The notes: generated from the sequence alone by a model not told the origin. A stretch of 64,000 nt of DNA from Epiperipatus broadwayi (GCA_028023455.1 JAQFVV010000013.1:10394579-10458578), one strand, 5' to 3'. Numbered from the stretch's first letter, positions 51,511 to 63,505 are shown. Program-made: numbers and translations.

Positions 51511-52420
51511 TTGATTTAAAATAAATGGATTGATTTTTTAGGAAATGAAATATAAATAAATTTGTCCACAGATAATAAGAAAATGGAAATAATATTAGTT
51601 AAATAAAATGTTATCTTTTGTGGTGGAAGGTAATGAAATAAATAAAGTTGAATAAATAAAATAAAATATCTTTGGGAGAATTAATAATAGAAGTAAGAAA
51701 AGGAATTTTCTTGTCAGAATCCACAAATAGTTTTTGGAAGTTATGTATAAATAAAATAGATTGTTTTTTTTTTTAAATAAAGTAAAAAATTATTTCCTAT
51801 AATCAATATACATCAATAAAAGCAAGTTAAAAGAACTAAAATAATGTTTTTGAGAGCTAATATAGAATAATAGAAATCTATATGATACAATAAATATTTT
51901 TATGAGAATTAATAACAAAAACAAAAAAAAAAAAAAAAGTTTTTTTAAAGAAATAGTATATAATAATAATATAAAAGTTAAAAAAATAAAATAAACAGAA
52001 TCTTGTGTAAAGAAGAAGAAAAACTTTAGAATAAGTAAATAAATAAAAATAATCTTTAGTATAAGCAAGTGTTGAATGGATTGGAGTGAAAAGAAGGTGA
52101 AAGTGTAGGAAAGTACAATAAGTTTAGATAGTCATGATGTGTGAAGATAGTACCCATAATGAACTAAACAGAGTGATAGTTCTCAGAGTTAGGATCCAGT
52201 ACAGAAATTTCTGGGTCCATCCAAAGTTCACTGAGAGATTAGTCCCAATTCCTAATCTAAAATGTGTGCACTGGAAAAGTACCAGCATAAGCCACAAATC
52301 AGTTTCATAGGAAGAAAAATTCCCAAAATTTTGGAATGTCTCATTTAGCATAAGCCGAATAAGTCAGCCAAGAAATCCTGCCATTCACAGCAACCACATT
52401 TCCATTATCTAGGATGCAGA
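51511..52420. other. A-rich low-complexity spacer
   Basis: AAATAAA-type sequence and long A runs dominate to about 52080. A 75-codon minus frame at 52124-52351 has no recognisable domain. Confidence 0.4.
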
Positions 52421-52771
52421 GGATGGGCGGAATGCAGGCTTAATGTTAAGATTTGAAATACAGCCATTCTTATACCTGGAACTTGATTTGTAAATATAGA
52501 GGATTTGAACTCAGACTTTCAAGCAACCTTCAATTTTCCACACTATCTCATACTACTGATGAGTGCTAGTTCAGCACAAAATACCTATATTGGTGATTAT
52601 TTATCTTTTCTACATGTGTGTGGGCATTGTATCAGTAGTATGAGATAGTGCGGAAAGTTGAAGGTTGCTTGAAAGTCTGAGTTCAAATCATTTATATTTA
52701 CAATTAATTTCCAGGTATAAGAATGCCTGTGTTTCAAATCTTACACATTAAGCCTGCATTCTGTCCATCCC
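52421..52771. mobile_element. Foldback element with a decayed hammerhead core in its loop
   Basis: The arms 52421-52560 and 52631-52771 pair closely. For example, CTTTCAAGCAACCTTCAA pairs with TTGAAGGTTGCTTGAAAG, and CATACTACTGAT with ATCAGTAGTATG. The loop starts inside CTGATGA (52557-52563) followed by GTGCTAGTTCAGCAC, the layout of a type I hammerhead core, but the GAAA box reads AAAA, so the ribozyme should be dead. The loop and right arm recur as a direct repeat at 53021-53168. Confidence 0.75.
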
Positions 52772-53015
52772 TCTTTTAAATGAATACGGTCCTATACATG
52801 AGGAGTCAGAGTGACTTGAGGTCAACATGGCATAACAACAATATTGACATCAGCATGGGATTAGGGCATTTTATCATCAGATTTTCAATGGAATAGATGG
52901 CTGAAGAGTTGGAAGTTGGAGTAGATTGAAGCCTGTCCATTAAAGTATAAGGATTTGCTATCTTAATATAAACTGAGCACTTATTATATATATGTGTGGG
53001 AGATGATAATCTGGA

Positions 53016-53168
53016 CCAAATGATGAGTGCTGATTCAGTATGAAATACATATATTGGTTGATTATTTATCTTTCCTGCATGTGCGTGGTCATGTGTATTA
53101 GTAGTATGAGATAGTGTGGAAAGTTAAGGTTGCTTGAAAGTCTGAGTTCAAATCCTCTATATTTCAAA
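53016..53168 (+). mobile_element. Second hammerhead-derived repeat copy (decayed core)
   Basis: CCAA then ATGATGA, GTGCTGATTCAGTAT, GAAA, TACAT, ATATTGG: all hammerhead pieces are in order. The first core base is A instead of C. Stem II has exchanged Watson-Crick pairs for G-U wobbles but still folds. From 53021 to 53168 it parallels 52557-52692, including AGTAGTATGAGATAGTG and GTTGCTTGAAAGTCTGAG. Confidence 0.65.
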
Positions 53169-55327
53169 CTATAAATGTATTTACTAAACACAAGATTTTT
53201 AATTGATTTCTTTATTTATTTAATTATAAACTATAGAGTGAATAATAAATGATATGTGCATATCACAATGCATATAATAATTAAAACCAATCAACACTTA
53301 GACAATATCAATAACAATCAACAATCTCAAACTAATGTTAAGGCAGTCTCCTTTTAACAATAAAAGTGGATCCCATCTTTATTTATGGTCCAATATATTT
53401 ATATAGGCACTAAAGATTACAACTTGACCACAGAGATTGAAATTATTGCTACAAAGAAGGCTATATAAACTTCTTTAAACAGGTAAATATAAGTATTCTG
53501 AATGCAGACTAATAAATAGTCAATTATACCATTACAAACTACAATTATAATTTTTAAATGGCACCCAACGTATTACTTAAATAATAAGGGTATTAATGCC
53601 CAAGGCTAAATAGTTTTATAAGAGGAATTAATAAACATAGCTATAATCTATGAAAATTTTTATTGGCTTTCTTTTTATGTTAAGTAAATCAATCATTATT
53701 ACTGGTAAGATGGCAAATGATAGGGTTAAAACTGAATTTAAAAAGTCTCTTATAGTTTTATCTATTATAATATAATGATAAAAAGTTACCCAAAATGTCT
53801 TCCATACAATCTCAATTTTTTTCCCCTTTTTTCAAAAAGCACAATTGATTTTTTTTTATATGTGCAAACAGAAAACACAATAGAAAATATACAAGATAGG
53901 ATGCACTAAACCAAATCAAATCAAATATAATATTTGAAGCATTTATAAAAATTAAACAATCAATATTACACTTAACTATAACAATAAAGTTTAACATTCC
54001 TTTTGAACAAATATGTGTGCATACTTGAATTTTTCTTTGATAAAATATATAGTCAATTTAACAAATTAATAATGTGAAATGATTAAATGGAAGTTGTTTT
54101 ATTGATTATTATATGTTATTTATTATATAAATTTATTAATAAAATTTTGAGAACTTAAATATAATCAAATTAATTGTTATTGTATAATTTTCTGATGTTA
54201 TAAATCATTTATATGCAAGATAAACAATTGTATATTTCATTTGTACAGTAATAATATCAATTAAGATATAACATTAAATTTTTAATATTTAAGTTTATTT
54301 AAAAAAAATAATGTCTAAAAATTCACACTTTTAAAATCCTCAGATGCTTGAGTTCACTTTCTATCCAACTATTACCATAGCAATGGAACAAATTTTACCC
54401 ATGAAATCTTAAAAAGCAAAAAAAATTGGGTAACATTAAATGATATCACAGACCACATGATAAAAAACTAAATATCACCTCCCATCAAAATTTAAGTAGT
54501 CTTTACTAAATTATTGTGCATCAAGAAATACATGCAATTAAATTATCCATCTTTTTCACCTTCAACATGGAATAATAGAAGAACCTACTAAGCATTTTGT
54601 CTAGCTGGAAAAAAATATCTCCTCATTAGCTTAAATGCAAAAACTGCAACATCCATAAGAATTATTGCCAAATATTATCAAAATAGAAATCAAATTTAAA
54701 TGTAAGCCACTAATGAAATATATAAAATTGCTTATGGTATGCTACTACACATAAATATTAAATTATAGTGAATCTCTTCACTGAAATACAATAATAACTT
54801 GCTTGAAATAATACTGATTATCTCTCCCTATGGTTTTATTGAATGATAAAAACTTTGTACAAATTACAGATTAACATTCAACATATAATTGTTCATATAT
54901 AAAAGCTGTTTAAAAGCATAATGGAGATTGGTGAAAGTAAATCAAGTTGATGGATTATTTATTCTCTGCAATGTCTCAGAAGTTAATAATATGATCTGTA
55001 AGAATTCCATTTACTTAAATTAATGGCTTACCAAACTACTGCATTTAATGTATGGAATAAACACCAACCATTAGAATATTATTCCATTATTGCTTCTTAA
55101 AGAATTAATTTGCTTATTTTATGCAAAACTACAGTTCTAATGTCAGCCAAGAATAATGGATTTATAATTACTGATGCTATAGTCATGAATCTGACAATGA
55201 CATTATAATGTGTTAAATAAAATTTTCTAAAATTGATTATTACAGCCATACAAGCTGGAATAGAAGTAATAATTGTAATTTACTGTAAATCTTAATTTCT
55301 AAATGGATTATTCAATCATGTGAATTT
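53169..55327. other. AT-rich stretch without a recognisable gene
   Basis: Nothing supported. Confidence 0.45.
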
Positions 55328-55545
55328 GATTATCATCATAATTAACCATTATCAATCCACTGCAGGATGAAGGTCTCTCCAAGTTGAATGCATCTCTGAT
55401 CTTTAATTTCTCTTTTCCACATCACATCTGCACACTTCCTTATTTCATCCATCCATATCACATGTGGCCTCTTTCTAGGTCTTTTATTAATCTCTTTGAA
55501 TCTAGTTCAAGATTTCAATTGTCCATCTATTATCATCTCTATGTA
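55328..55545 (-). mobile_element. RTE-type LINE 3' end, better preserved copy
   Basis: The minus strand reads, nearly in frame, RPRKRPHVIWMDEIRKCA then WKREIKDQRCIQLGETFILQW. This is the characteristic C-terminus of RTE-like proteins (GRP-x-x-RW-x-DEI ... LGEAYVQQW). Sequence with ATGATG-type tail follows (ATTATGATGATAATC on the minus strand). It is 5'-truncated; the related copy is at 9472-9700. Confidence 0.82.
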
Positions 55546-57264
55546 AATTTAATTTTAAGTATATATTATTAAAATTATTGCCAGCAAAATATCAGTAGTC
55601 ATTGGATGTTGCTACAAAAGTGTGATATACTCAAATATAATGATTTTGAACTGTGCATGGAATGCAGGGATTACTTGTTAAAAGTGATTGCCTTTTGAAC
55701 TTTATTCTGAAATTAGGTAATTATTTTTATAGCTATTAATAAGAAGGTATTAATTATATTATTAGTGAGATGTGGGTGTAAATGTAATGTTTGTTATATT
55801 TTATATTGGAAATAGATTGCATTAACTTAATTTATAAATCTTATAAACCCATTATGTTTAACTTACTTTAACCCTTGTATTTGTTTCAGCCTTACATTAT
55901 TTGGTTATAAACATTCTATGTAGATAATTAAATCACCAGGAAATATTTACTTTCATTGTGTATTGACATATTATATATAATTTGATGGTTCCTTTACCAT
56001 ACAGCAAAGTATTTTGGTGGTATTAATAATTCAAATTGTATTTGTTAATTGAGGTTTTCTCCTAACTAATGATTGAAACTTTAACATATAATGTAAGCTA
56101 AACAATGTAGCAAATCATACCACTAAGAAATACAATGGTCAGATTTTATGAAGTTAGTTACATGTCTGGCATTAATATAATTACTAGGTAAACAATTAAG
56201 GAATGAGACATATCTTAGAAATGAGGTGCTAGTGGACTAATTATCACTGTGAAGAATTTAAGAACACTGTGAAACATTCCTATCCATCTGTAATTAATGG
56301 TAGGCATGATATAAATATGGAACAACTTTTTTCAGTGTTGCATCACTTCATTGACTATATACATAATCATAACCCCATGCTAGATTATTTAAAGAGAACA
56401 AATAATATTTATAATTATTTTTTAGAGAATTTTTGATATTAGAAGTACATTTACTATTTGCTAATATTTTGTTATTTTGTTTTTATATAATTGTTATTAA
56501 TAATCATGTAGTTGTTTAATACCATTATATATATATATATGTGTATGTATGTATGTATATATGTATGTATGTATGTCAGAGCGTTGACCAGAAAGTGAAC
56601 CGGGCCAGCTGTTACTGAAATCATTATCTTTTACACATTACGGGGAAAAAACCGATTATATTTTCACTTTATTAAATTAATTTTCTTTATTGAATCCATT
56701 TGCATCATTTATTATTTTCATTTCTAATTGAAATATATAATTCAATAAGATATGGGGAGGTACAATAAAATCTTTTTGATACTTAATCTTCACTTGGATG
56801 AATTAATCTTAAATTTTAATTTTATATTTTATTAAATAAACAATTTAATTAGATTTAGTTAAGAACTATGAAGCAATTAATTGATTTGACCTTACTTTTA
56901 ATCTGGGAGTGAGAGAATTAACTGCTAGTCACATCAAAATGAACATGCACATTATCTTAGAATAAATATTTATCTACTGTACATTGCAAAATAGTCAGTG
57001 CACATAAGAACACATTAAGATTAATTTGGTAAATCCACAAAAGTGTAGTAAGGTATTTAACCATTGCAATAATTATATATATATCATGATTTTATATAAT
57101 CATTATTTATTATTTTATTAGAGTGATAAAACAAATGTATGTTTATTTTAGTTTAGTTTTGATAAAGACACACCCAATCTCAAATGTATTCCACATAAGT
57201 GCAATCGTTTCAAATTATTGTCTTTTGCTCCTGCCTGATTGAAATCTGAGCTTTGAGTTACAGT
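55546..57264. other. AT-rich spacer with TATG/TA repeats
   Basis: A TA plus GTAT array lies at about 56527-56576. A short unusual segment follows it (56577-56612, AGCGTTGACCAGAAAGTGAA) and may be an element edge. Confidence 0.4.
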
Positions 57265-57550
57265 TCATGCTTAAAAAATTAAAACAATATAGCAATCTAT
57301 TGTCAAGATAACACTATAGTTACGTTTCCATTTACCATCTAATTGTAATGTTGCCTTGACAATAGATTTTTTATATTTCTATTGATTTATTTTAAGATTA
57401 AGGATGCACTTCATGCTTAAAAATACAATATAGCAATCTGTTAAGGCAATGCTGCAATTAGGTTTCCATTTACTATATAACTGTAATGTTGCCTTGACAA
57501 TATATGTCCTGTATTTGATTGGTTTATTTAAGGATAAGGGTATGCTACAT
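57265..57550. repeat. Tandem duplication, 146-bp unit
   Basis: TCATGCTTAAAAA begins the units at 57265 and 57411. Both contain AATATAGCAATCT, GTTTCCATTTA and TGTAATGTTGCCTTGACAAT. The phrase TTGCCTTGACAA appears once more near 57610. Each unit may itself be a small inverted structure, since the AGCAATCTRTTG...AAGG and CCTTGACAATA ends are partly complementary. A 123-codon minus frame across it is not a recognisable protein. Confidence 0.8.
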
Positions 57551-58798
57551 GATTTACATATAATGATCAGATAGTTTTGGCACTTGTGCTTTAATTGTTG
57601 AAAGGATATTGCCTTGACAACAGTGTTGATTGTATTGATATTGGGATTGTCTAAGTATTGATTGTTTTTAATGATATATATATATTCTGATAATCTCATT
57701 ATAGTAAAAGATTTGTCATCATTATAAAGTGATTCTAAATATAATGACACATAAATAAGTTAATAATTTTACTTCTCAATTATAATAATAGTCTTGAAAC
57801 TCAATAAAAAGTGAAAATTAGTTTAAATCATGAACTTAGCAGTCTGATAAATCTTAAAACATAAAGTCAAGATGATCATTTTATTATGTAAAAAGATAGC
57901 AAGCAGTGAGAACTTTTTATTACAATAATCACATAGCATATAATTTAACATACATTCTTTTAATTTTAGAAAATCTATAAACAAGCAACCTATTAAGTAT
58001 GCAACTCTGAGAATATTTAATAATATTTGTGTACTATAAATTGTTTACATAATATTTCAGGATGGTTATGATATTGATCTAAAATATAATGATGAAGGTA
58101 AAATAGGTATACATGACACAAACAAAATCGATATTGTACCGGTAAAAATCACCATGCCTAATCACACACAGTAATCCGAATTCGAACCCAGTCCACGTCT
58201 AGGAATAAATTCCAAAATGCAAACTAAATTCAAACCCAAAACCCTGGCATGACCCACCGATGACAACATTACAACGGTACGGGGTTCTCCCTTTACTAGC
58301 TCATCGAAAAACACAGACTAAATTACCTACAATCAGCTATTTCATAGATATCTTATAGTCGGGATATTGGTACGGCTGATAATTTAATGTATATATTTAA
58401 GTTGTCGATACAGACAGCAGGTGATTGACTAGATTTCAAGAGTAATAATGCAAGAGAGACAAAATTAGGTTAGATAAATTTTTAATAAATTATTGAAAGC
58501 ATTGAATAATATTATTTACAGGTACGGTAAAACTCTCATATGTATTTATAATAAATTGCTGCTAGTCATCAATAATCGGTTTGTACTGATTAACAAACTC
58601 ATGCCAATATTTATGTGTTTAAATGGTTGTACAGGTTGATATGAGAATCAGAGTAATTGGATCACTTAAAATATTTAACCACTAGTTTATATTAAGTTGT
58701 TTTATTGTAATAGATTCAAACCATTGCGTATACGGATAAATGGGAGGCGGTTTCATATAAAAATATAATATATAATACTGATGTACTGATGGTTGCAG

Positions 58799-58981
58799 GG
58801 ATTAATGTATACTACGAATAATAACTTGCGGTGCATTTACGGAATACCGGGCGGCTTGTACTTTGACAAGTCTTACTGCCCCCAAGTAGATCCGGGACAC
58901 TACAACCAGCCGGGCTCATTTTCGAACCCCAGTGATCCAAGAGATTACCTGGAGAAGAATTTCTTTCTCTCCATGTGGTAG
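58799..58981 (+). CDS. Probable 3'-terminal coding exon of an unrecognised host gene
   Basis: An open frame of 60 codons ends at TAG. It starts directly after a possible splice acceptor (TACTGATGGTTGCAG at 58784-58798) that has a branch-point-like TACTGAT but a weak pyrimidine tract. Codon choice is markedly GC-richer than the flanks (CCG, GGC, CTG, AAG, TCC) and the peptide is non-repetitive: RCIYGIPGGLYFDKSYCPQV, then DPGHYNQPGSF and YLEKNFFLSMW at the end. An AATAAA lies 148 bp past the stop. Overlapping minus-strand frames are less protein-like. I do not recognise the family. If the acceptor is real, the upstream exons are outside or undetected. The alternative is a short decayed fragment. 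Confidence 0.5.
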   Translation, partial: GLMYTTNNNLRCIYGIPGGLYFDKSYCPQVDPGHYNQPGSFSNPSDPRDYLEKNFFLSMW

Positions 58982-59128
58982 TAAAACGAGACGCCAACTT
59001 AGGCGAAGGTAAAGGCATTGCCACAGTAACATCGAGGAAGAGTGATCGGAAGTGGATTTTAAAACGAAATTATATAAAACCTTTTCTCTCCGTAACATTT
59101 TCTACGCAACAGTCCGATATAACTATTC

Positions 59129-59134
59129 AATAAA
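59129..59134 (+). terminator. Polyadenylation signal AATAAA
   Basis: It lies 148 bp after the stop of the 58799-58981 frame, in a moderately GC-rich untranslated region. AATAAA is common in AT-rich DNA, so it supports the exon only through its position. Confidence 0.4.
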
Positions 59135-60190
59135 ACATGGCGAAATCAAACGATCGCAAAAGTAATAATTAATTAATTTCACTCTGAAACCCATAACTCC
59201 CCAGATTGTTCGGAAGGTAATAATAGCAAAAAAAAATATTCACTTATTATTCTTACTCCGTAATAATATATAAAAAAGATTATAATAAAATTTTAGACTA
59301 TTTTAAGTATTTGAGATTTGGAGTATAGATTAAAATATCATGACAAAGTAAAAGAAACAATAAAAATACTTGAATATTTCTCAACTCAACATAAATGAAA
59401 CGATTTTTAATTCGATACAAGAAAATTACTTTTAAAATGAATATAATAAATATTATGAGATAAACTTTACTGACTTTAATTAGAGTTGAGAAATATTATT
59501 ATTGGCATCGTTTTGTTTGTAAAATAAGTAATAGTAAAAATATAAATGTATTCACAAATAGATTATTAGTAGGCACAAATATTAATAATTATCATCTAAA
59601 GACTAGAGCACAGAAATATTAGAGAAGAAATTTACTGACAGGTTTTAGTGTAACATTTTCAAATGGAAAGCAAGAAATTTACATGCAATTACTTTGATTA
59701 ACAGATTAAATATAAAATTATTACTGAGAGGAAAGTTAAAAAGTTCATGTAACAAAAGTTGCCATTCTTTCTTCGTCCGGTTTTCTTCTTGCGGTGATAT
59801 GTATGAAGAACGTAGGCACGCATTTTGAATTTCTTAGATAGGCATGGTTAATTTAAATGTTGGAATTTGGAAGACTGGAAGCACGGAAAACATTACAGAT
59901 CAGCGGTATGAAAGATTTAAATTGGCAGAACAGGGATCAGCTTCTTGGACTTAGCCCATCATGATTGCAGTTTACCAGGCAACTTCTTAATAACGGTTGA
60001 AGTGATTTCTCTGGAACAACTACTTTGCTGTAGCTTGAGACGATCCAAGCACAGCCAAGTCAAAAGTTAGAGTGTCTATATTATATTTAAGATGGCTACG
60101 GTTGACCTTTCTGCCTAGTTTTTGTTCATAACTCCGCCTCCTTTGATTTCGGCCTCCAGCAATATCTAATTTGACTATACAATAGCATTT

Positions 60191-62370
60191 GCCTTTCTTG
60201 ATAAGAGTTCTACGTTTCTCATTTATTTTTAAATTTAATACATGATTCTAAATTGACAAAACAATTACATCGGAATTCGTGAATACAAAAATATACATTC
60301 ATTATCTTAATTTATCGAAGTACAAATTAATTATTCTATACATTTGTACAAGTAAGATTTTGATTAAAAATACTGATCAAAGGAATGTGACTTTTGATCA
60401 GCATTTTTAAATGACTTTGTATAATTTGCAAAATTAAAATTTAAAGAAAATATACACGCAATTGAAACTTTTAAATTGAGCTAATATAAATCCACAAACC
60501 ACACACACACGAATATTATTTATCATGATTTGTGACATTTATACTCATACTCTTTACATTAAATTCTTTTTAAACAAACACAAAATAAATAACTTAAAAT
60601 CTATGTGGCTTGGAATAGAAAAAGTCTCATTGCGGGTAAATAGTGGTTTAGAATTACCGTTCTTAAATGACAATCGTGAAACTAAGATCGATTCTTCGAT
60701 CTGTCTATTTCAATATAGATATTAATATTACAAATAAATATAGCATGTACACCATGTTATGGCTGATCTTTTAAATGAAGATATAAATGAAGTCTTGGAT
60801 AGTGTAAAAGGTGATGGTGAAGAAGAATTGAAGAGATACTTTATTGATCCAAAAATTAATCTAAAGAATAAAAATTATTTAGATGAGACTAAAAGTAAAA
60901 AAGTAGTTATGATGAAAAATAAATTCTGTGGACAGAATGTTAATGAAATGATGATAACAGACAGATATTATAGGTTGATGTAATTTAAATCAGAAAATCT
61001 ATAAATAGAAAAAAAAATAGAAGCAATTCAAAATGGGATAGTAACTTAAATTTAAAGTGATAAATTATTCTAGATGTATTGTCTGAGATTATTAGATCCA
61101 AAAACTACTGCTGTGATATTAAAAAAATTGATAGAGACCTAAAATGGAGAACAAAAGACTCATTACAACAGGAAGTAATTAATATTGAACAAAAGACTGA
61201 GTGAAGATATTTGAGATTATCCCAAATGAAGACATATTCTAGAAATAATTTAAAAGAGGTAAGGTTTAATTCTTGTATGAATAAGCATGACCTATTATTT
61301 GTAAACCTTGAATCTTTTGAAAAGGCAAATTTTTTAGAAAGGGAAAACTAAATTATAAATTTATAAGAGTGAAAATAGTGACAAACACTAAATATGATTT
61401 CTAAAAACAAACCTAAATTTAACGAATGTATTGAAAGGTGATTTTTAACTGTTAATGTGTGTTTACTCTACTTTTAGTATTAGTAATGGATGAAAATTTT
61501 GTCATTGGCATGCAGACCCATTACAGCATTGTATTTTCACCATTTTAAAGTTTATAGGAACCAGCTTCTAGGTTTAAAAAAATAATCAAGGATTAATCTT
61601 TATGTTGAGATTTTTGATTGTTTATCATAGACAAAACTGTTCCATGAGTCTCTAAGTCTCATAAATTTCCCATGAGTAAGGCTTGAATCTGCCAAAAATT
61701 TGGTTTTATTATTTATCATGACTTTTAAGTTGTTTATTATTTTTTAAAGTCAGGCAGCTCTTTTGATTTATGTTGGATTGTGTATTTATTGTTTGATGAC
61801 TAAATTTTCTTATGTGTTCTAGGATGGCAATCTGGTATTCATATCACTTGGAATTATTGGAAACCAGTTAAGTCTCTTTTTCTACATATTTATAAGCCAA
61901 AGCATGTATCATTTATTATTATTTTAGTAAGAGAGTATCTGCTATAGCCCAAAAACAGTGATACCAACTCATAAGACTGGGAAAAAAAAGAAACAGCTGA
62001 GTGTAATGAAAAGTAAATAATCAAATGTACAGTTGAAATAAAATTGGTCAAATCAATCATATTTCATGAAAGTAATTCGATTCAATTTTATTTCTCATTT
62101 TGATCAAAATATTGTAGCTTTTGAAATTAGCTACATTTTTTTTAAAAATCATTATAATGATTTAGGATGGTTAAAAGGATTGTTAATTGAATTTTCATAA
62201 TAATGATAGAATATGTTAGTATGCTCTCTTTTTTAATATTTTATGTAACTTTATTAAAAAAAAAAGTTAATAATAATTACTTATAATTTATAAATATAAT
62301 AAACACCTCCATACTTCCCCATTCTTTTTAAATTCACTTAAATAAAAATATCATAAAAGACAAATGAACC
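60191..62370. other. AT-rich spacer with one unrecognised frame
   Basis: A 74-codon plus-strand frame (60759-60983, MADLLNEDINEVLDSVKGDG at its start) is acidic then basic and more protein-like than most. Short open pieces continue in shifting frames to about 61400. This could be a decayed retrocopy or transposon, but no domain is recognised. Confidence 0.3.
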
Positions 62371-62410
62371 CCAAGATGCATTTCGTGCTGAACCAGCACT
62401 CATCAGTTGG
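62371..62410 (-). ncRNA. Putative type I hammerhead ribozyme
   Basis: Read on the minus strand: CCAA (stem I, 62410-62407), CTGATGA (62406-62400), GTGCTG-GTT-CAGCAC (stem II hairpin, 62399-62385, perfect), GAAA (62384-62381), TGCATC, then TTGG (stem I return, 62374-62371). All conserved core bases are present. Stem III is minimal (A-U closing around a few bases), and cleavage would follow AUC at 62375. Such short-stem-III hammerheads are known from Penelope-like elements and animal retrozymes. Outer stem I is imperfect. Two decayed relatives at 52557 and 53016 share stem II and the downstream GATT/CATTT-TCTTT wording. Confidence 0.75.
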
Positions 62411-62471
62411 CCCAGGTCACTATCTCTCATATAAATCTTTATTATATGAAACATATTTATCTAGAGAAAAT

Positions 62472-62795
62472 TGCTATATTTTCATTTACCATTGTCAAAC
62501 TTCCTACACTCCCAACTTTGACACCATCCATTTCAGATAAATACAATAATGATTATTACTAATCATTTTCGAAACAAGAGATATCTGTGCTAGAGATAAT
62601 CTCTAGTTTTGAAAATGATTAGTAATAATCATTACATCTTTAATTGAGGTTTAAAGTTTATATCTGTGCTAGAGATAATCTCTAGTTTTGAAAATGATTA
62701 GTAATAATCATTACTGTATTTATCTGAAATGGATGGGTCAAAGTTATGAGTGGAGGAAGTTTGACAATAATAAATGAAAATGTAGCAATTTACTT
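62472..62795. mobile_element. Foldback with internal duplication, about 324 bp
   Basis: The left arm (about 62472-62576: CATTTACCATTGTCAAACTTC, CCATCCATTTCAGATAAATAC) pairs with the right arm (about 62687-62795: GAAATGGATG, GAGGAAGTTTGACAAT, AAATGAAAATGTAGC). The interior holds two direct copies of ATATCTGTGCTAGAGATAAT plus TCTCTAGTTTTGAAAATGAT (62581 and 62660). It lies 60 bp from the hammerhead; whether they form one element is not established. Confidence 0.75.
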
Positions 62796-63232
62796 ATAAT
62801 TGTAGTAAAGACAAACAATGTATTTTTGCTAGCAAAGTGAATCTTGCTTTGTATCTTCTGCAATGAATTTAAGCACAACACGCTATATGCTTGCAAATGG
62901 AAGATTATTTTCAATATCGTAATAAAATTATTTTGAAATAACCCACCACACTAAATATTTGTGCTGTAGTAATAAAATTGCTAGTGCTCTTCTGCAGGTG
63001 TTCATGTTTAACTAGCGTGTAATTTCATAGAAGAAGAAAGTCTGAGGAACGCAGCCCCAGTCTCAAAACTCCAATTTTATTAGTCTTGAAGAAAAGGTGA
63101 TGCCCATCATGATTTGAAGAGGGGGGTATGGTAGGTGCTGATTCCCTCCAAAATTCTACCTGTTGATAAATTATAAAAGAAGAAACATATCGATGTTGAC
63201 TATCCTACTACGAAGAACAATTACGTAATATA
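62796..63232. other. Spacer
   Basis: A slightly GC-richer patch at 63030-63150 (GAACGCAGCCCCAGTCTC) is unidentified. No gene seen. Confidence 0.4.
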
Positions 63233-63505
63233 ATTTGCCAGCCTGAAATAAGAAAAGCTAAGAAAATAAATTAACTTGACCATTTGTTTGCCTACTTAAA
63301 ATGAGGAAAACCAAAGATAAATAATTCTTTTCAATTGTTGGCCATTCTGAAATGTGAAAATTAAGGATAAATACCTTAGCTTAACTATCTGTTAGCAAGT
63401 CTGAAATACAAAGCTGAGGTATAAATAAAGTAATTGTTTGTCATCTTGAAATGAGAAAAAAACTATAAATAAATAGATTAGGCCATTTGTTTGCTAGTCT
63501 GAAAT
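63233..63505. repeat. Degenerate minisatellite, about 45-55 bp unit, about 6 copies
   Basis: Units begin with GTTTGCCA/GTTGGCCA/GTTAGCAA/GTTTGTCA/GTTTGCTA, then a TCTGAAAT-like core, then GAAAA and AATAAAT stretches. Spacing is irregular and copies are diverged. No coding meaning. Confidence 0.75.

Larger units (their letters stand above)
58100..60190. other. GC- and CpG-richer island
   Basis: CG dinucleotides are frequent here (for example AACGGTACGGGG near 58273, TACGGATAAATGGGAGGCGG near 58731, CGTCCGG near 59776, CTTGCGG near 59791) compared with the surrounding DNA. The island contains the one plausible host exon (58799-58981) and a second GC-rich patch at 59760-60190. Unmethylated regulatory or genic DNA in a CpG-depleted genome would look like this. 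A conserved older element cannot be ruled out. Confidence 0.55.

Noticed and set aside
57379-57750. 123-codon minus-strand frame
   Set aside because: Overlaps a 146-bp tandem duplication and has no recognisable domain; length alone is not evidence here.
58178-58190. B-box-like GGGTTCGAATTCGG on the minus strand (tRNA or SINE)
   Set aside because: No A box at the proper distance, no cloverleaf, no poly-A/T tail; not supported as a Pol III unit.
58812-59098. Two minus-strand frames over the GC-rich island
   Set aside because: Overlap the better plus-strand exon candidate; composition looks like its antisense shadow.
60525-60725. Frame with LELPFLND, considered as a Penelope RT piece
   Set aside because: One short motif only, with no neighbouring RT blocks in order.
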